44,118 nucleotides of DNA from Hirudo medicinalis (Eukaryota; Annelida; Clitellata; Hirudinida; Hirudinidae), in assembly GCA_011800805.1 (NCBI GenBank), contig MPNW01000698.1, positions 8,515 to 52,632 of the forward strand, read 5' to 3'. The position numbers and the translations under genes were made by a program. Under the pieces are notes generated by a model. That model searched no databases. It saw only the letters and a program-made list of their open reading frames with translations, and had not been told where the DNA came from. This document shows, one piece after another, positions 11,101 to 24,400 of this stretch (the first letter of the stretch is position 1; the number at the start of each line of letters is the position of its first letter).

Positions 11101-14100
11101 CACTTGACCATAAACTCATGCAGAGCTTTTGTTTCTTATTAGTTTAACATTTTAAACCAGTCCGAATCAGAAGATGACAAATTAGAAGATGACGAAGCCA
11201 GAGAAAAGCAGATACAAGTGGCTGTCAAGTGAGTGATCTCATGAATATTAATTATTCAATTGGTTTAATCGTCAAGTTATGTTCTTCGTGATATGTCTTC
11301 AGAAAAGCTGTTTCAAATGAGGATGACGAGTACAAGGCCTCACAACAGACTTATTACAACATTGCCCACAGTAGCAAGGAGGTCATTGTAGAACAGCCGG
11401 CAATCTTGGTCGGAGGACAACTGAAAGCTTACCAGGTGATCGATGTCATTGTTATTAAGTAAATTGATATTGGAGTTTGTAATCTTCGTTATACTATGGA
11501 TCATGAATGACATGAATCTGTTATGAATTCTCAAAATGCTTCAGTGTGCTCGCAGGCTTTAAAGTTATTTTAACAACATTTATTTTGCAGATGAAAGGTC
11601 TGGAGTGGATGGTGTCTTTATACAACAACAGCCTCAATGGGATCCTGGCAGATGAGATGGGTCTTGGAAAGACAATCCAGACAATTGCTTTGATTTCCCA
11701 TCTCATGGAAAAGAAGAAAGTCAATGGTCCATATCTCATCATTGTACCACTCTCGTGAGTCGAAAAGATTATGCAATGTCGATACTTTTAAACCTTCGAA
11801 TATTCTGGTTATTTGAATAACTTTATTTTCACTTATTGCTGTGAATCTGTTGTTTACCATGGAAGTGTTTAAATTATGTTATGGTATTGCTTTATTAGGT
11901 TGAAGGTCTTGTCGCATTGTAGGTTATAGCCTCTATTTATTTTCAATAGAACTATTTCTAATTGGATGATGGAGTTTGACAAGTGGGCTCCTTCTGTAAT
12001 CAAGTTGGCCTACAAGGGTTCTCCGAACATGAGACGCAACTGCCACCCTCTCCTGAAGAGCGGAAAGTTCAACGTTCTCCTCACCACCTATGAATATGTA
12101 ATCAAGGACAGACCAATACTGTCTAAGGTGAGTTTGGATAATTTCTGTTATGAATCTGAATAAAATTAATTTGTTATGTTTATTATTTTCTTCAGATCCA
12201 ATGGAGATATTTAATAATAGATGAAGGTCACAGGATGAAGAACCACCATTGCAAACTAACTCAGACTTTAAACACTCACTATCATGCCCAGCATAGACTC
12301 CTACTGACTGGTACACCTCTCCAGGTATTCATGCATTGATAATGTTTATAATGCATGCACAAACTAACTTCCACAGATTGAGATTTGCTGTTACAATTGA
12401 TCAAATTTTATTTTAGAACAAATTACCTGAATTGTGGGCTCTTCTCAACTTCTTGTTGCCCAGTATATTTAACTCCTGTGCAAACTTTGAACAGTGGTTC
12501 AATGCTCCTTTTGCTATGACTGGAGAGAAGGTTCCTAATTTCATTAGTTTGCTTCTTGTTATCAACTAAAGTGATTAGGAAGAGTTCTACAAATGCTTCA
12601 TTTCATTTATTTGTGGTCATAGCTATTTCTATCCAGTGCCTCAGAGATTTATTGTTGCATAGTTCTTCTTCTCATAATCTTAGCTAATATTATGAGCAGC
12701 ATAATAATCTTTTACAAGCATTTATAGGACTGACTGTATTAAAATGAAACTTGCACTAAGTGATGGATTGAATGAAATTTGGTCTCAATGTTTTATCAGG
12801 TGGAGTTGAACAAAGAGGAAACTCTGCTGATCATCAGACGTCTGCACAAAGTTCTCAGGCCTTTCCTTCTCAGAAGACTTAAAAAGGAAGTGGAATCGCA
12901 ACTGCCAGACAAGGTTATTGATGTGGTCATCGAATTTAATGCGTGAAATGTCGTCCTGAACGGTTGCCGTCGACTTGCAGGTGGAGTACGTGATCAAATG
13001 CGACATGTCGGCTCTCCAGAGACTCCTCTATAGACACATGCAGACCAAGGGAGTGCTTCTCACCGATGGCTCGGAAAAGGGAAAACAGAGCGTGAGCATG
13101 TTGTTTTACATAAAGCGGATGATAAGTCACCTTCAACATGTTTATAACTGTTCGTCAGGTCTTAAGTTAATGATCGATTTTTACAGGGTAAGGGTGGAAG
13201 CAAAATTCTCATGAACACGATCATGCAACTCCGTAAGATCTGCAACCATCCCTTCATCTTCCAACAAATAGAGGAGGCCTTCGTTAAGCAACACGGAGTC
13301 AGTGCCGAGTGAGTCGCGGATTTGTTTCCAGTGCATAATTATTTTAATTCCCACTGTCGCTAACTAATTATTTCTGTTTAACAGTGCTGACCTGTTCAGG
13401 GCATCTGGCAAGTTTGAACTATTGGACAGAATGCTTCCAAAGTTGAAGGCCACTGGGCACAAGTGTCTCTTGTTCTGTCAGATGACTTCCCTCATGACAA
13501 TCATGGAAGACTATCTTCTTTACAGGGGTCAGTAATAATGGTATTAGTTGTACTAATGGCCAAATTATAGACTGGCATTTGAACATCTCCAAATTCTGAT
13601 TATACATGTATGCACAATTGCCTTTTCTAATTGAGAGTTTATAAAATATGTTCTCGCTTCTTGTAACCAAAGGATATAAGTATCTGAGACTTGATGGCGC
13701 AACCAAGAGTGAGGACAGAGGGCAGTTGTTGACCATCTTCAACAATCCTGATTCGGACGTCTTTCTCTTCATTCTCAGCACCAGAGCAGGAGGACTTGGT
13801 TTGAATCTTCAAACTGCAGACACAGTTATCATATTTGACTCTGATTGGAATCCTCATCAGGTTAGATTCTCCTATTAAGCAATTCTTGCCAAGCCCCATT
13901 CAAGCTATGACAATTTGTGAGAATATTAATGATATAAGTTTTAATCTCCTGCTCAGGACTTGCAAGCTCAGGATCGAGCACATAGGATAGGTCAGAAGAA
14001 CGAGGTAAGGGTGCTTCGTCTTATGACTGTCAACTCTGTAGAGGAGAGGATTCTGGCAGCAGCAAGATACAAGTTGAATGTGGATGAGAAGGTCATCCAA

Positions 14101-16111
14101 GCTGGAATGTTTGATCAGAAGTCAACTGGGCAAGAGAGGCAGCAATTCTTGCAAGCCATACTTCAACAGGAGAATGAAGAGGAAGAAGTTTGTTTTAAAT
14201 CTATTGATTATTTCATTAAGATTGAGCAATTATTAAACATTAGGCTATAAAATTGTTCTGGGATATATTGCAATAGGTGCAAGAATTTTGAAATATTGAA
14301 TGCAGTTGATATGCATGCTGGAAAGTGACCGTACAAGAAATTTGATGCCACCTTACAATACTTCTTTCAACAATTTGAATCCATTAACAAACCAGGAGGA
14401 GAATGAAGTTCCTGATGATGAGACAATCAATCAAATGATAGCGAGAACAGAGAATGAATTCGAACTCTTCCAACAAATGGATTTGGATCGCAGAAGGAAC
14501 GAAGCAAGGGACCCTAAGAGGAAGCCAAGGTTGATGCAGGAAAATGAACTGCCTCATTGGTTGGTCAGAGAAGATAAAGAATTTGAGAGGATGGCTTATG
14601 TTGATGAAGAGAAGATTCTTCCTGGTGCCAAAAGACAGAGAAAAGAGGTGGATTACTCTGATACTCTCACTGAGAGGCAATGGCTAAGGGTTGGTTTGGT
14701 TTTTTTTATTTTTGATGATTTAATCGTCAATGAACACCATAATTGCTAAATAATCCAGGCTTTGGAAGAGGCAGAAGAAGTGGAAGATGAGAGGCGTGCT
14801 GCTGGTAGATCCAGTAGTGGTCCAAGGAGCTCAGGCAAAAAGAGAAGGAGAGGTGAAGATGGTGATGATGATGATGACGACATGAGAGGACGAGATGCAA
14901 AAAGGTCGAACGTCAAAAGGCGTGGTCGGCCATCAGTAAATGACAGGAACCCCCAGGGTGGGGCCTCCCCTGTTGCTCTGAGAATGATGAAAAAATTAAC
15001 AGATGTTGTTATTGGATATGCTGATAGGTGAGCACATGTGTGTTTCCTTTTAAAGCACACATTATTTGCAGTTATTTGTTACTCTGCTACTGAATGACAT
15101 TTTGCAAAGCTAAATTGCTAATGTTTCCGGTTCCTGTTTCTCTAGTGACAAGAGGGTTCTCAGTGAACCCTTCATGGTTCTTCCTTCAAAAAGAGAACTT
15201 CCAGATTATTATGAGGTCATTAAAAAGCCTATGGATTTCAGAAGAATAAAGGTGATGATAATGATGATTTGTTACATTTATGCTGAATGAAATTTTGGTC
15301 ATGAAGAGCAATATTGAGGAAGTCCAATTGACTGCATCTTGCAAAATCGGTCGACTTCTGTAACGGCATGACTTTGAAGATGAGCTTAGCCGTGATAAGT
15401 TATGCAAGCTGTTTAAAGATGTTTTAGAAATGTTTATCGTGCTCAATTCTTTGATAATTATTTCAGCAAAAAATATCATCTGGAGGCTATAGAAGTGTTG
15501 ATGAGCTCGAAAGAGATGTTCTCCTCCTGTGCAAAAATGCTCAGACGTACAATGTTGAAGGATCGCTCATCTATGAAGACTCCATAGTACTTCAGTCGGT
15601 CTTCACGAATGCCAGGGAGAGACTTGAAAGGGGAGGAGCTTCTGGAATGGGAACTGAGGAAAGCAGCCAACAGGTGGGTGGGCGTGATTTGAAATTTTGT
15701 GCTTTAAGTGCTTCAGCATTGGAATGCTCATTTTATACATTTGATTTGTGATTTCAATTATTAGGATCTCAAAAGTATCACACTGATCTTATAAAACGTA
15801 CATTGACGTTGATATTTTTAAATAACGATGCATAAATGATGTCCCATTTGAAATGAGGTCGAAGTGTATGTCTTAACACAACGTCAATACTCCCTCAGAG
15901 CTCAGGATCAATGCACTTTCAGAGTCAGGGTCCTTCGGGATCGCCCACTCCGCATCAATCGGATGACGATGAAGAGGACGACGGCATGGGGGGAAGTATG
16001 TCTGCATGCTCGACCTCTATGATGGCAACCCCTTCCTCCTCTGGTAACATGATGAGGGGCAGAAATGGTGGACCACCCAGAGATGGCTACTATGAGGATG
16101 ATGATGATTAA
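8111..16111 (+). CDS. SMARCA4: SMARCA4/brahma-type SWI/SNF ATPase, complete, 24 coding exons
   Basis: This is the catalytic, DNA-translocating ATPase of the nuclear SWI/SNF (BAF) chromatin remodeller. Exons: 8111-8870, 9177-9462, 9557-9683, 9837-10010, 10128-10301, 10370-10758, 10851-10896, 11161-11228, 11303-11435, 11591-11754, 11950-12127, 12196-12324, 12417-12530, 12800-12913, 12981-13091, 13187-13308, 13385-13527, 13673-13860, 13957-14187, 14396-14689, 14759-15027, 15146-15251, 15467-15674, 15906-16111. They total 4734 bases, or 1577 residues plus stop; all phases agree and all introns are GT-AG. Domains: Met/Gln/Gly-rich N-terminus; QLQ at 210-246; HSA at 392-463; BRK at ~603-645; Walker A DEMGLGKT near 740; DEGH box near 843; [12 protein letters not shown] near 1113; [11 protein letters not shown] near 1145; SnAC-type region ending [14 protein letters not shown]-hook RRGRPS near 1369; bromodomain ~1387-1495 with its acetyl-lysine-binding Asn in AQTYN. 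The length is near that of fly Brahma and human BRG1. The start is the first ATG of the Met/Gln-rich frame. BRM and BRG1 cannot be told apart; a single invertebrate orthologue is expected. Confidence 0.97.
8410..8680 (+). repeat. coding repeat: QPGMQMG-type heptads in the SMARCA4 N-terminus
   Basis: Within exon 1 the protein repeats short units such as [21 protein letters not shown] and [11 protein letters not shown]. At DNA level these are near-repeats of CAGCCAGGNATGCAGATGGG. The region lies between the start and the QLQ domain, where vertebrate BRG1 is proline/glycine-rich. It is disordered-type low complexity and likely variable in length. Confidence 0.85.
11029..11091 (+). mobile_element. 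SINE/LINE 3'-tail fragment in a SMARCA4 intron
   Basis: The stretch around GGCGCTCTATAAATAAATA at 11051-11069 followed by (ATT)n has the layout of the 3' tail shared by many tRNA-derived SINEs and their partner LINEs: a conserved GCGCT.TATAAATAAAT end plus a short ATT repeat. Only the tail is present. It lies in the intron between 10896 and 11161 and disrupts no exon. Confidence 0.55.
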
Positions 16112-17010
16112 AATCTGAACTATGATCAACACTTGTTAATGTTAAGGTTTGGCTGCTAACATGTCCAATAGTCAAAGAAATAGTTATAATATTATATTTG
16201 CTGTCAACGAATGACATATAATAGAATAGAATGTATGGTTGTAGTTGATTATAAGAAAATGAATTGACATCTTGGAATTGTCAAGATGGGCATTTCCTTT
16301 ATTATTATTATTATTATTAATAATAAATAATGGCATGTTCAGTGAAATTCCAATTGCTGTTGATGGAAGATTGTATGACATTGTCAGGTCTCATCATTTC
16401 TACATGGACATTGTTGACTTTTAGTTTGGATTTCTTTAATAGATATGTTTGAGAAATTTTGGAACTTCACTTTTGGAACACATTTCAACCCCAAAGTTTT
16501 CTATGAAAATAAAACTGAAGTTCTGATTTAAACTTGGTACTTACAACTTCGGTTTCAAATGATTTTGTTTTTGCATTCGATCATGAGAATTCGATTTGTG
16601 ATTGGTAGCCACAATAATTTATTTGTCTTTAAGTGGAAATAATTAAACCTGGTTCATCTCAATTATTGCCAATTCTTGGGAATTCGATTGTCAGGGGTGG
16701 ATATTTTTTGGCTGCAGTGGGATTGCTAACAACTGTTTTCTCATAAATAGTCATGCTGAACAGAATTAGCAAAATGGGTTCAATTAGGGTGAGCGAGTCA
16801 TTTCATGATCTGCAGTTTGGTTGCATGTTGTTGTGCATGCTGGTTATAAGTTTTACTGAGGTTTCCTTGAATGGACATCTCAATAAATGGTTTATGGTGC
16901 TGTGATGCTTTGCATCAATTGAAATGACTAAACCAAACATTTTAAGAAATATGTTGATTTCAAGCTTTATCATTATCAAGCCTATGTGCTGGAGGGCTCT
17001 GTCTTAAGTC
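16112..17010 (+). other. SMARCA4 3' flank and untranslated region
   Basis: No coding frame is supported. It holds a short (ATT)n tract at 16302-16320 and candidate AATAAA polyadenylation signals at about 16322, 16508-16513 and 16882-16887. The last is followed by a T/GT-rich stretch. Any transcript using the most distal site ends about 125 bases before the SMAP polyadenylation signal on the other strand. Confidence 0.5.
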
Positions 17011-17016
17011 TTTATT
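17011..17016 (-). terminator. candidate polyadenylation signal of the SMAP gene
   Basis: TTTATT on the plus strand is AATAAA on the minus strand, 51 bases after the SMAP stop codon. Position and orientation fit a 3' end signal. Confidence 0.55.
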
Positions 17017-17066
17017 AGTAAAACTGAACAAAATAGATATTAAATTCACTTTTAGCAGTCTTTGAG

Positions 17067-18316
<1,250 letters not shown>

Positions 18317-18660
18317 TCTACGAGACTTATAAGAAGCAATTAAATGTTTACACTTTAATATCGCCAAGTCCCACAACATAAATATAACGTATTACTTAAA
18401 CCCCGTATCTCTTACAATTTTATTATATTTTTAGTTCTGATTTTGAAGCATGTTCTATTTAGGTTTTAACAATGTTAAGCATAAAGATGTTTTATAATCT
18501 ATGGAGTAAAAAATGCAAACAAAATATAAAATCAAATTTATTTTATTTTTTTCTAAACTCAAATGAATGCCAGACTCATAATTTCAATTTGTATTTGTAT
18601 TAATCTAAATTATTGAGTGCCTCATGTATCCGAACAGAATGTAAAGGCACTTATAATCGT
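18317..18660. other. presumed 5' flank of the SMAP gene
   Basis: AT-rich sequence upstream of the SMAP start on its strand. No exon or element is recognised, and any promoter is inferred from position only. Confidence 0.3.
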
Positions 18661-19056
18661 TCTACCACGTATATAGAGCGCCTACCCGGCCGGCCGGATT
18701 TCCATCGGATTCATGACTTTTGGATACGCTTTGGAGAATGGCATGTCAGTGAGCAGGTGGGAGTGTTGCAGAAGGCTTCAGTCTGAGAGGGGAAAAGATT
18801 CACCAGGCAAAGCTAATTGCGAAGGGGAGGTGGAGAAACAGCGTGCTGGTGCAGCTGTGCACTCAGGTAAAACGCCGAACGGTACCGGACCGGATTCACA
18901 CCACAGTTCCGAGTGCGTTCGNCGCCTGATCGGACGGGTGTGGCCCACCCCCGAGAACGTAAGGAGTTTGGGCCGAAACGTTCGGTGACGGGGGCACTCC
19001 TCTGATGATTCCCTGTCGGTGCGCTCCGTGGTAGGAGTTTCTAAGTACTAAGTACT
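18661..19056 (+). mobile_element. GC-rich transposon-derived segment (LINE 3'-region-like)
   Basis: About 400 bases are clearly richer in G+C than the flanks and contain one ambiguous base at 18922. The part at about 18936-19010 (GGCCCACCCCCGAGA, then CACTCCTCTGATGATT) aligns with a minus-strand stretch at about 24878-24985, which lies just downstream of a recognisable LINE coding remnant. I therefore read it as the 3' non-coding region of the same LINE family. The 91-residue open frame starting at 18713 has no recognisable similarity and crosses the N; I do not call it a gene. Confidence 0.5.
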
Positions 19057-19146
19057 ACCCGAGGGCGGTGGAGGCTGGGTTGCGAACATTACGATTGTTG
19101 CTATCACCTCCGCATGCAGGAACGCAACCCGTTCGGCTAGCTTCAT
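19056..19146 (+). repeat. structured dispersed repeat, copy 1
   Basis: This copy shares a core with a minus-strand copy at 26867-26972, including the 15-base run ATTGTTGCTATCACC, then CCGC...AGGAA.GCAA, and upstream TACCCGAGGGCG. Here GGGTTGCG (19077-19084) pairs perfectly with CGCAACCC (19123-19130). An outer arm GAGGCT (19071-19076) pairs with AGCTTC (19139-19144) with one G-T pair. The identity of the element is unknown; a SINE or a structured end of a retroelement is possible. Confidence 0.65.
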
Positions 19147-19566
19147 GTTTTATTAATTGTTTTTATATGAAGAAAACTAACGATTTGCCCCGAATCATTT
19201 TTATCTGGAAAACATGATGTAGCATTTCTTCTAATAAATATAATTTAATGCAATTTTTCATGGACACCTGAAAATATAAAAAAAAAACCTTAATAACAAA
19301 AGGGCAATCTGTATAGGACGTCACGTATATGAATTTGCATTGCTAGGTTTGAACCCACACAAGTGCACAGAATTAAGAAAATGTTCAACACAGAAATCGC
19401 CTAATTTAAAATGTTCGTTGTTCCACTATTCTTGAATCTTGAAACTTGATTGGCAATCCTTGCAATGCACAATCATTTACATTTATTTATCCGACTTTCT
19501 AAATCAATGGGATGTATTGGCACTATAACAAATGATCGCTATCACAGCCGAAGTAGTAATAAAACG
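19145..19566. other. no gene recognised
   Basis: AT-rich sequence between two repeat-derived blocks. A GGTTTGAACCC at about 19347-19357 resembles a tRNA B-box, but no matching A-box or stems were found. Confidence 0.35.
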
Positions 19567-19925
19567 TTAAGACAAAATATATGAATTAAAGCAAAATAAA
19601 AAAAAATTGTAAAAAACATACCCGCGAAATAAGTAAGTTTTTAGTTTGGATTTGAATTGGTCTATTGGTTGTGTCAAACGGATGTTGGAAGGAAGAGCAT
19701 TCCATGTCCTGGGTCCGCTAACATGGAACGACCGATCTCCATGCCTCACACTTCGGGACCTGGGGATAACAAAGGTCCTATTGTCCGATGATCACAAGGG
19801 GGCTCTGCTAGGAATAGTAGAGACACTTGTCAAAGGGTTAGTCAAATACTGAGGAGCTTTATAAACTAGGAGCGAAATTTTGAAAGTGGTTCTATCTCTT
19901 TCGAAACATCGAACATCGCCCTCTT
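19567..19925 (-). mobile_element. CR1/Jockey-like LINE: C-terminus of the reverse-transcriptase protein
   Basis: On the minus strand one frame reads FKISLLVYKAPQYL, then SSDNRTFVIPRSRS, RHGDRSFHVSGPRTWNALPS and DQFKSKLKTYLF. This is the conserved C-terminal tail of many CR1/Jockey-like LINE ORF2 proteins: LVYK.L...APQYL...GDR.F.V.GP..WN.LP...R....F...LK..LF. An in-frame TGA interrupts the frame near 19800, just before SSDNRT, so the copy is inactive. The catalytic reverse-transcriptase part is absent, consistent with a 5'-truncated insertion. Confidence 0.85.
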
Positions 19926-21435
19926 ATAGCTGATCTCTTGTCCTCTGCTCACTTTTGAAATAAAATAAAAATAAATAAAATAAATCTGGTAATTTAAGCC
20001 AGTGCAAGGAGGGGAGTGATTAATGATTAATGGCTTTTTCTAAGCATTTAGAGTGGCATTAAAATGGACTAGGTAGTTTAAAGCAACGCATCCACAACCA
20101 TGTCCTGACTAAATCTATCGATTAAACTCATCCGCAAACAACTTCAACTTCAAATGTAATGAAGCACAGGATCTGAACTGATTCCTTTGCTGGGGCGTGT
20201 CAATGATTTGGAAGAACACAAATAATAAACTATGTTCTTTAAGAAAGCAAATGTTACGATGCTTGTAATAATAGTACTACGACTGACGTTTTTCTAATGC
20301 ATTCATAAGCATTTAAAGCAGGCTAATAATGGCTAAGAAATTACATTTTACGTTTAGTGACACCAAATCGTACGTATTTTGGCTGTTCTCGAATCTATGT
20401 CTTAATTATTTTTTCATTTATAAGATTTGTAATCATGAGTAAGAACTTCGGAAAACTATTTTGTCAAATCAAATTTAAACAGATTTTGCAAAAAATAATT
20501 CATTGCACAATTTGGACAGACAACCATTAGTAATTAATTATTATCGCAATAAGTGTGAGGCCTCAATAACTTCATAATATAACATAATTAATAACATAAA
20601 ATCGTTACCGTCGATCATAATTCATTGTTGCCACTAAGTGGAACCGTTAATTCACCCAATTACGCAAACAACGCATGCATCAGTTTTGGATCATAAGATG
20701 CTGAAGTATTGAATAATGAAATGTTAAAGTGTATTAAAATATTAATATCGAAGTGGTGAAATGAATTAAACAATTAAATATAAAAAGTTAATATTGAAAT
20801 AGTAATTGTTAACAATGTATAAACAATATTGTTAATATTGAAATTACATTGATTTACTATTGAAATATGGTTAACAAAAACTGTCCATAACATTTAACGG
20901 CTTTCGAAGCAGATAATAGCGAATGAACGATTTGATTCTGCAACTGAAATAAACCTGAGTAAGACATTATACAACATAAAATTATGAAACTATGAAATTA
21001 GAAATTTCTCATTTGTAAAACAAATTGCTGCTGATTTGACAACACTTCACAAATGACATCCGTAATAAAAAAAAATAACAATAATGCCATCCTCTAATAA
21101 CAATGCAATTTGTTCAGCATCACAATTTCAACATGGAGAATTTTCAAGGCGTTTTTACAAGGCTTGCACAACGATTGAATAAAAATATGACATCAACAAA
21201 TTCTTGGCACACGTCGAAAATTATTTGAAAACAGAGCATCTTCGGAAAGTAAGTTAATGACAAGCAGCGGCAAGGACTGGAAGATTATTTTCTTTTTTCT
21301 CCTGAAATCATTTAAAAATCCGTTAATCACAAAAATTGACAGTTCGCACAGCATAAATCTCGTGTTCTCAGTTTTAACGTTGCGTATCCATTTAGTGACT
21401 CATAACGAGAATAATTTACTAAATTTCATTTTAGA
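19926..21435. other. 1.5 kb without a recognised gene
   Basis: AT-rich sequence on the 3' side of the MTCL-like gene. It probably includes that gene's 3' untranslated region, or a further 3' exon if the last exon ends at the GTAGAT near 21456. I see no clear AATAAA on the minus strand close to the stop. Confidence 0.35.
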
Positions 21436-24400
21436 TTAATTCACCATGAATCTACCTTTAACTGCTGGCGCAGAAATTGAGGGTGCAGTCATTGGGGTAG
21501 GGGTTAGTAGGGGTGCTGTGGAGCGAGGCGATGGAGGAAAGTTTAAGTCTGGAAGGTCAGGTGGTTGGTAGTTTGAGGGAGCAGCTGGTTCAGTGAGAAT
21601 GTTAACTCCTATCCTGGCAATGGACACACCTATGGGACTGTCAACGCTGCTCGCTTTTTTCCCTCCAAAGAATTTCCGCCTTTCTTTCACAGACTGTAAA
21701 AAACCACTTTTTCCACTGGAATCCTGATCAGTGCTCGCAAGGTCCCTAGTGGAAAACATCCTCAAGAACTTTTTGCTTACAGAAGACGATGAGGACGGTG
21801 TCGGAGGGATAGAAGATATGGCTGATGTGGATGTTGAGGTCGAGTTGATGTCACACGCAGATGCTGTAGTAACAACGGATTTGTACATCGGCTTGAAACC
21901 AGATTCAATGCCCAGAACATCTCCAGGTTGCTTGTGTTCAGCCGTGTAGTCGGAGAAGATGTATTTCTTTGGATGCTGAAGCTGAAATTGATGAGGCTGC
22001 GTTTGTTGAGGCTTCGTTACTCTTTCATAGTTTTCATAAAACTGACGTCTCGCTGTCCGTGGAGATACACTGAGGGACCTCTGTTTGCTACCGAATGCTT
22101 CTTTCGTTTCACTGCGGGCTTCCCTGCCCGTCATGGCAACTGATGTCAAAATACTGTCGGTTGTGGAAACAGTGGACGATACAGAGCAAGAGGAAGTGAG
22201 ATGTTTTGCCATCGACATCGGCAAAGTGCGAGTGGCGAATGAAAATCTGTCGCTTACTGGAGTTACCGACGGAGGCAAATTACCTCCGCTACCAACAACA
22301 GAATCAGCAGGCGGAACAAAGCTTATGTCACTGCCATCGCTTTCGCCAAACATATTTCGATCGTTGGTGCTGCGTCGGTAGTGGTCGTCGGCACCCGATA
22401 CCACTGCTACTCGGCGGTTGAAACTCTTCTCTGAATCTTCAGAGGCCAAGATGGCCTCCAACTTCCGGTAGACGACATTAACGTCGACATCCGCCTTGTT
22501 TGCTCTCTCCACAGACTGTTCCCTATGCGGGGTTTGTGAGGGCGTGATGATCATACTCGGGGGAGCTTTGGGGTAATGAGATGTGATTGTATTGGAAGGA
22601 TTGCGGTAACTCCTGTTGGTCTGGTTCCTGGGTAGAGTGAATGTGGGAAGAAATTTTGAGTCTGGGGAATGATCCCTCGAGGCATAGGCGCTCTGAGTCC
22701 CTGAGGTGTACATGGAGTTTCTGTTGCTCTGTTCAAAAGAGAACAAAAATCACTGCTTAAGTAACACTGAGCTCCAAATCCAATGACTGCCTATTTTTCA
22801 TAACATATGAACAAATTTGCTGCTTAAAGCATATCGATATAATTTGATAGACAACTTATGACTTATTATAACAAATTACAGTTATTAAATTGACCTTTGA
22901 TTCGCTCACGGAGATGATAACATCTGTGGAGTCTGAATTTGAGTCATCATCTTGAGAGGAAGATTTCTTGAAAATGAGGACATCAGCTTTCTTCACGTTC
23001 GCACATGAAGTCACTTCCGCTGTTGAACTCGACCTGTTGGAGAATATGAATCGGTGGTATGCCCTGGTGGTTATATAATACTAGCTTTTTAAACCGGCTT
23101 CGCCAGTCATAGGCACGTAATCAATTTTGTTCATGCCGTTATTGTTTACGTCCTTCGCATTCAGCCAGTTACTTGCCCTCAAAGAACTGAATGATTAGGA
23201 TGGTGCTCCCGAATGTGTGCAAATTTCAAGTCGCTACCGTTCAGCATTTGGGAGGAGTTCTTGGGACAGACACACACATACACACGATCTTTCTGTTTTA
23301 TATTATATTATAATAGATGGTTATATATTCGTATATTACATAGGATTTATCGATTCGATATGTTAATACAATGTCATGATGACGAAATGACAATAAATAC
23401 CTTTTAAAAGATCCTGATAACCCCAAATTCTTACGACCACCGAACGTTGTTGTGTTGTTGTTAAATGCTCCCAAATGGGGCGATATTACACCTGGGCGGT
23501 TGATGTCTTCGGCCAATCGTGAAGCTTCTGCAACTGCCTATCAAAACAATATGCCACGTACCATCTCACCTCGATCCATTCAATATTGAACATTAATTGG
23601 ATGTTCAAATAATTGCACATTTGCTATCCGATAATTTGGATGTTATTGTAGATTTAAGAAACCTAAAGCAATTATGCATTATTTAGTTAATAGTAACAAG
23701 TTCTTGCTTCCATTTGAACGTTTGAAATACGATATATTGCTGGATATTGGTCAAGTTAACTGAGTTATCAGGATGACATCAATGATTGACTTTAAGCAAC
23801 TTTTAAGATTCAACGACATTTTAAACTGCTTGCATTTCATAAAGAAATACAATGCATTTTAACCAACCTGCAAGATTTCTTGAATGACAAGCTGAAATGA
23901 ACATGACAGGCCGAATACATTTATTTTCAAGTTAATACACAAAAGTTTTGTAATAGTCATTGAATTTGTAATACTATATTATCAAAATGAAGTCATCACT
24001 CACATCATCACAGGGGACTCTGGATTGGACCACTGCTTCAGTTGAAATCTTCTCCTTGCTGCTGAGAGCTAAAATTCTCAGCTTTTCGGCGCTCGGTGTT
24101 AAACTTCGTGATCTCGTTTTAACGTCGACGCCTGATTGGCTGCCAGAGGTCGTATGGCCATAGTTGGAGGTCAGTACTTTTAATTTCTTTACCTGGATAT
24201 ATAAATATAAAACAAATTGATTTCATTGTTTCAAAGTGATTTTAATTATCTGCATTTTCCTCTCCTCATCATCTTGTTTCCAAGCTTATATTTACACGAT
24301 CTGTGACATCAACGGATCGATATGGAAACTCAGTATGTGGAGGAGGTCTCAGGAGGAGGTCAGCTTCCAAGCGTTTCGATAGCGGATTGTGATTTTATTA

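Noticed and set aside
18713..18988. A 91-residue plus-strand open frame in the GC-rich block.
   Set aside because: It crosses an ambiguous base, matches no family I know, and lies in a block shared with another LINE remnant.
18950..19010. A possible hammerhead ribozyme (CTGATGA at 18997 with an upstream CGAAAC).
   Set aside because: Only ~23 bases separate GAAA and CTGATGA, too few for the two required hairpins in that permutation, and no helix II pairing was found.
19347..19357. GGTTTGAACCC resembling a tRNA B-box.
   Set aside because: No A-box at the right distance and no cloverleaf stems.
21731..22421. Several plus-strand open frames of 70-100 residues.
   Set aside because: They are antisense shadows of the large last exon of the MTCL-like gene.
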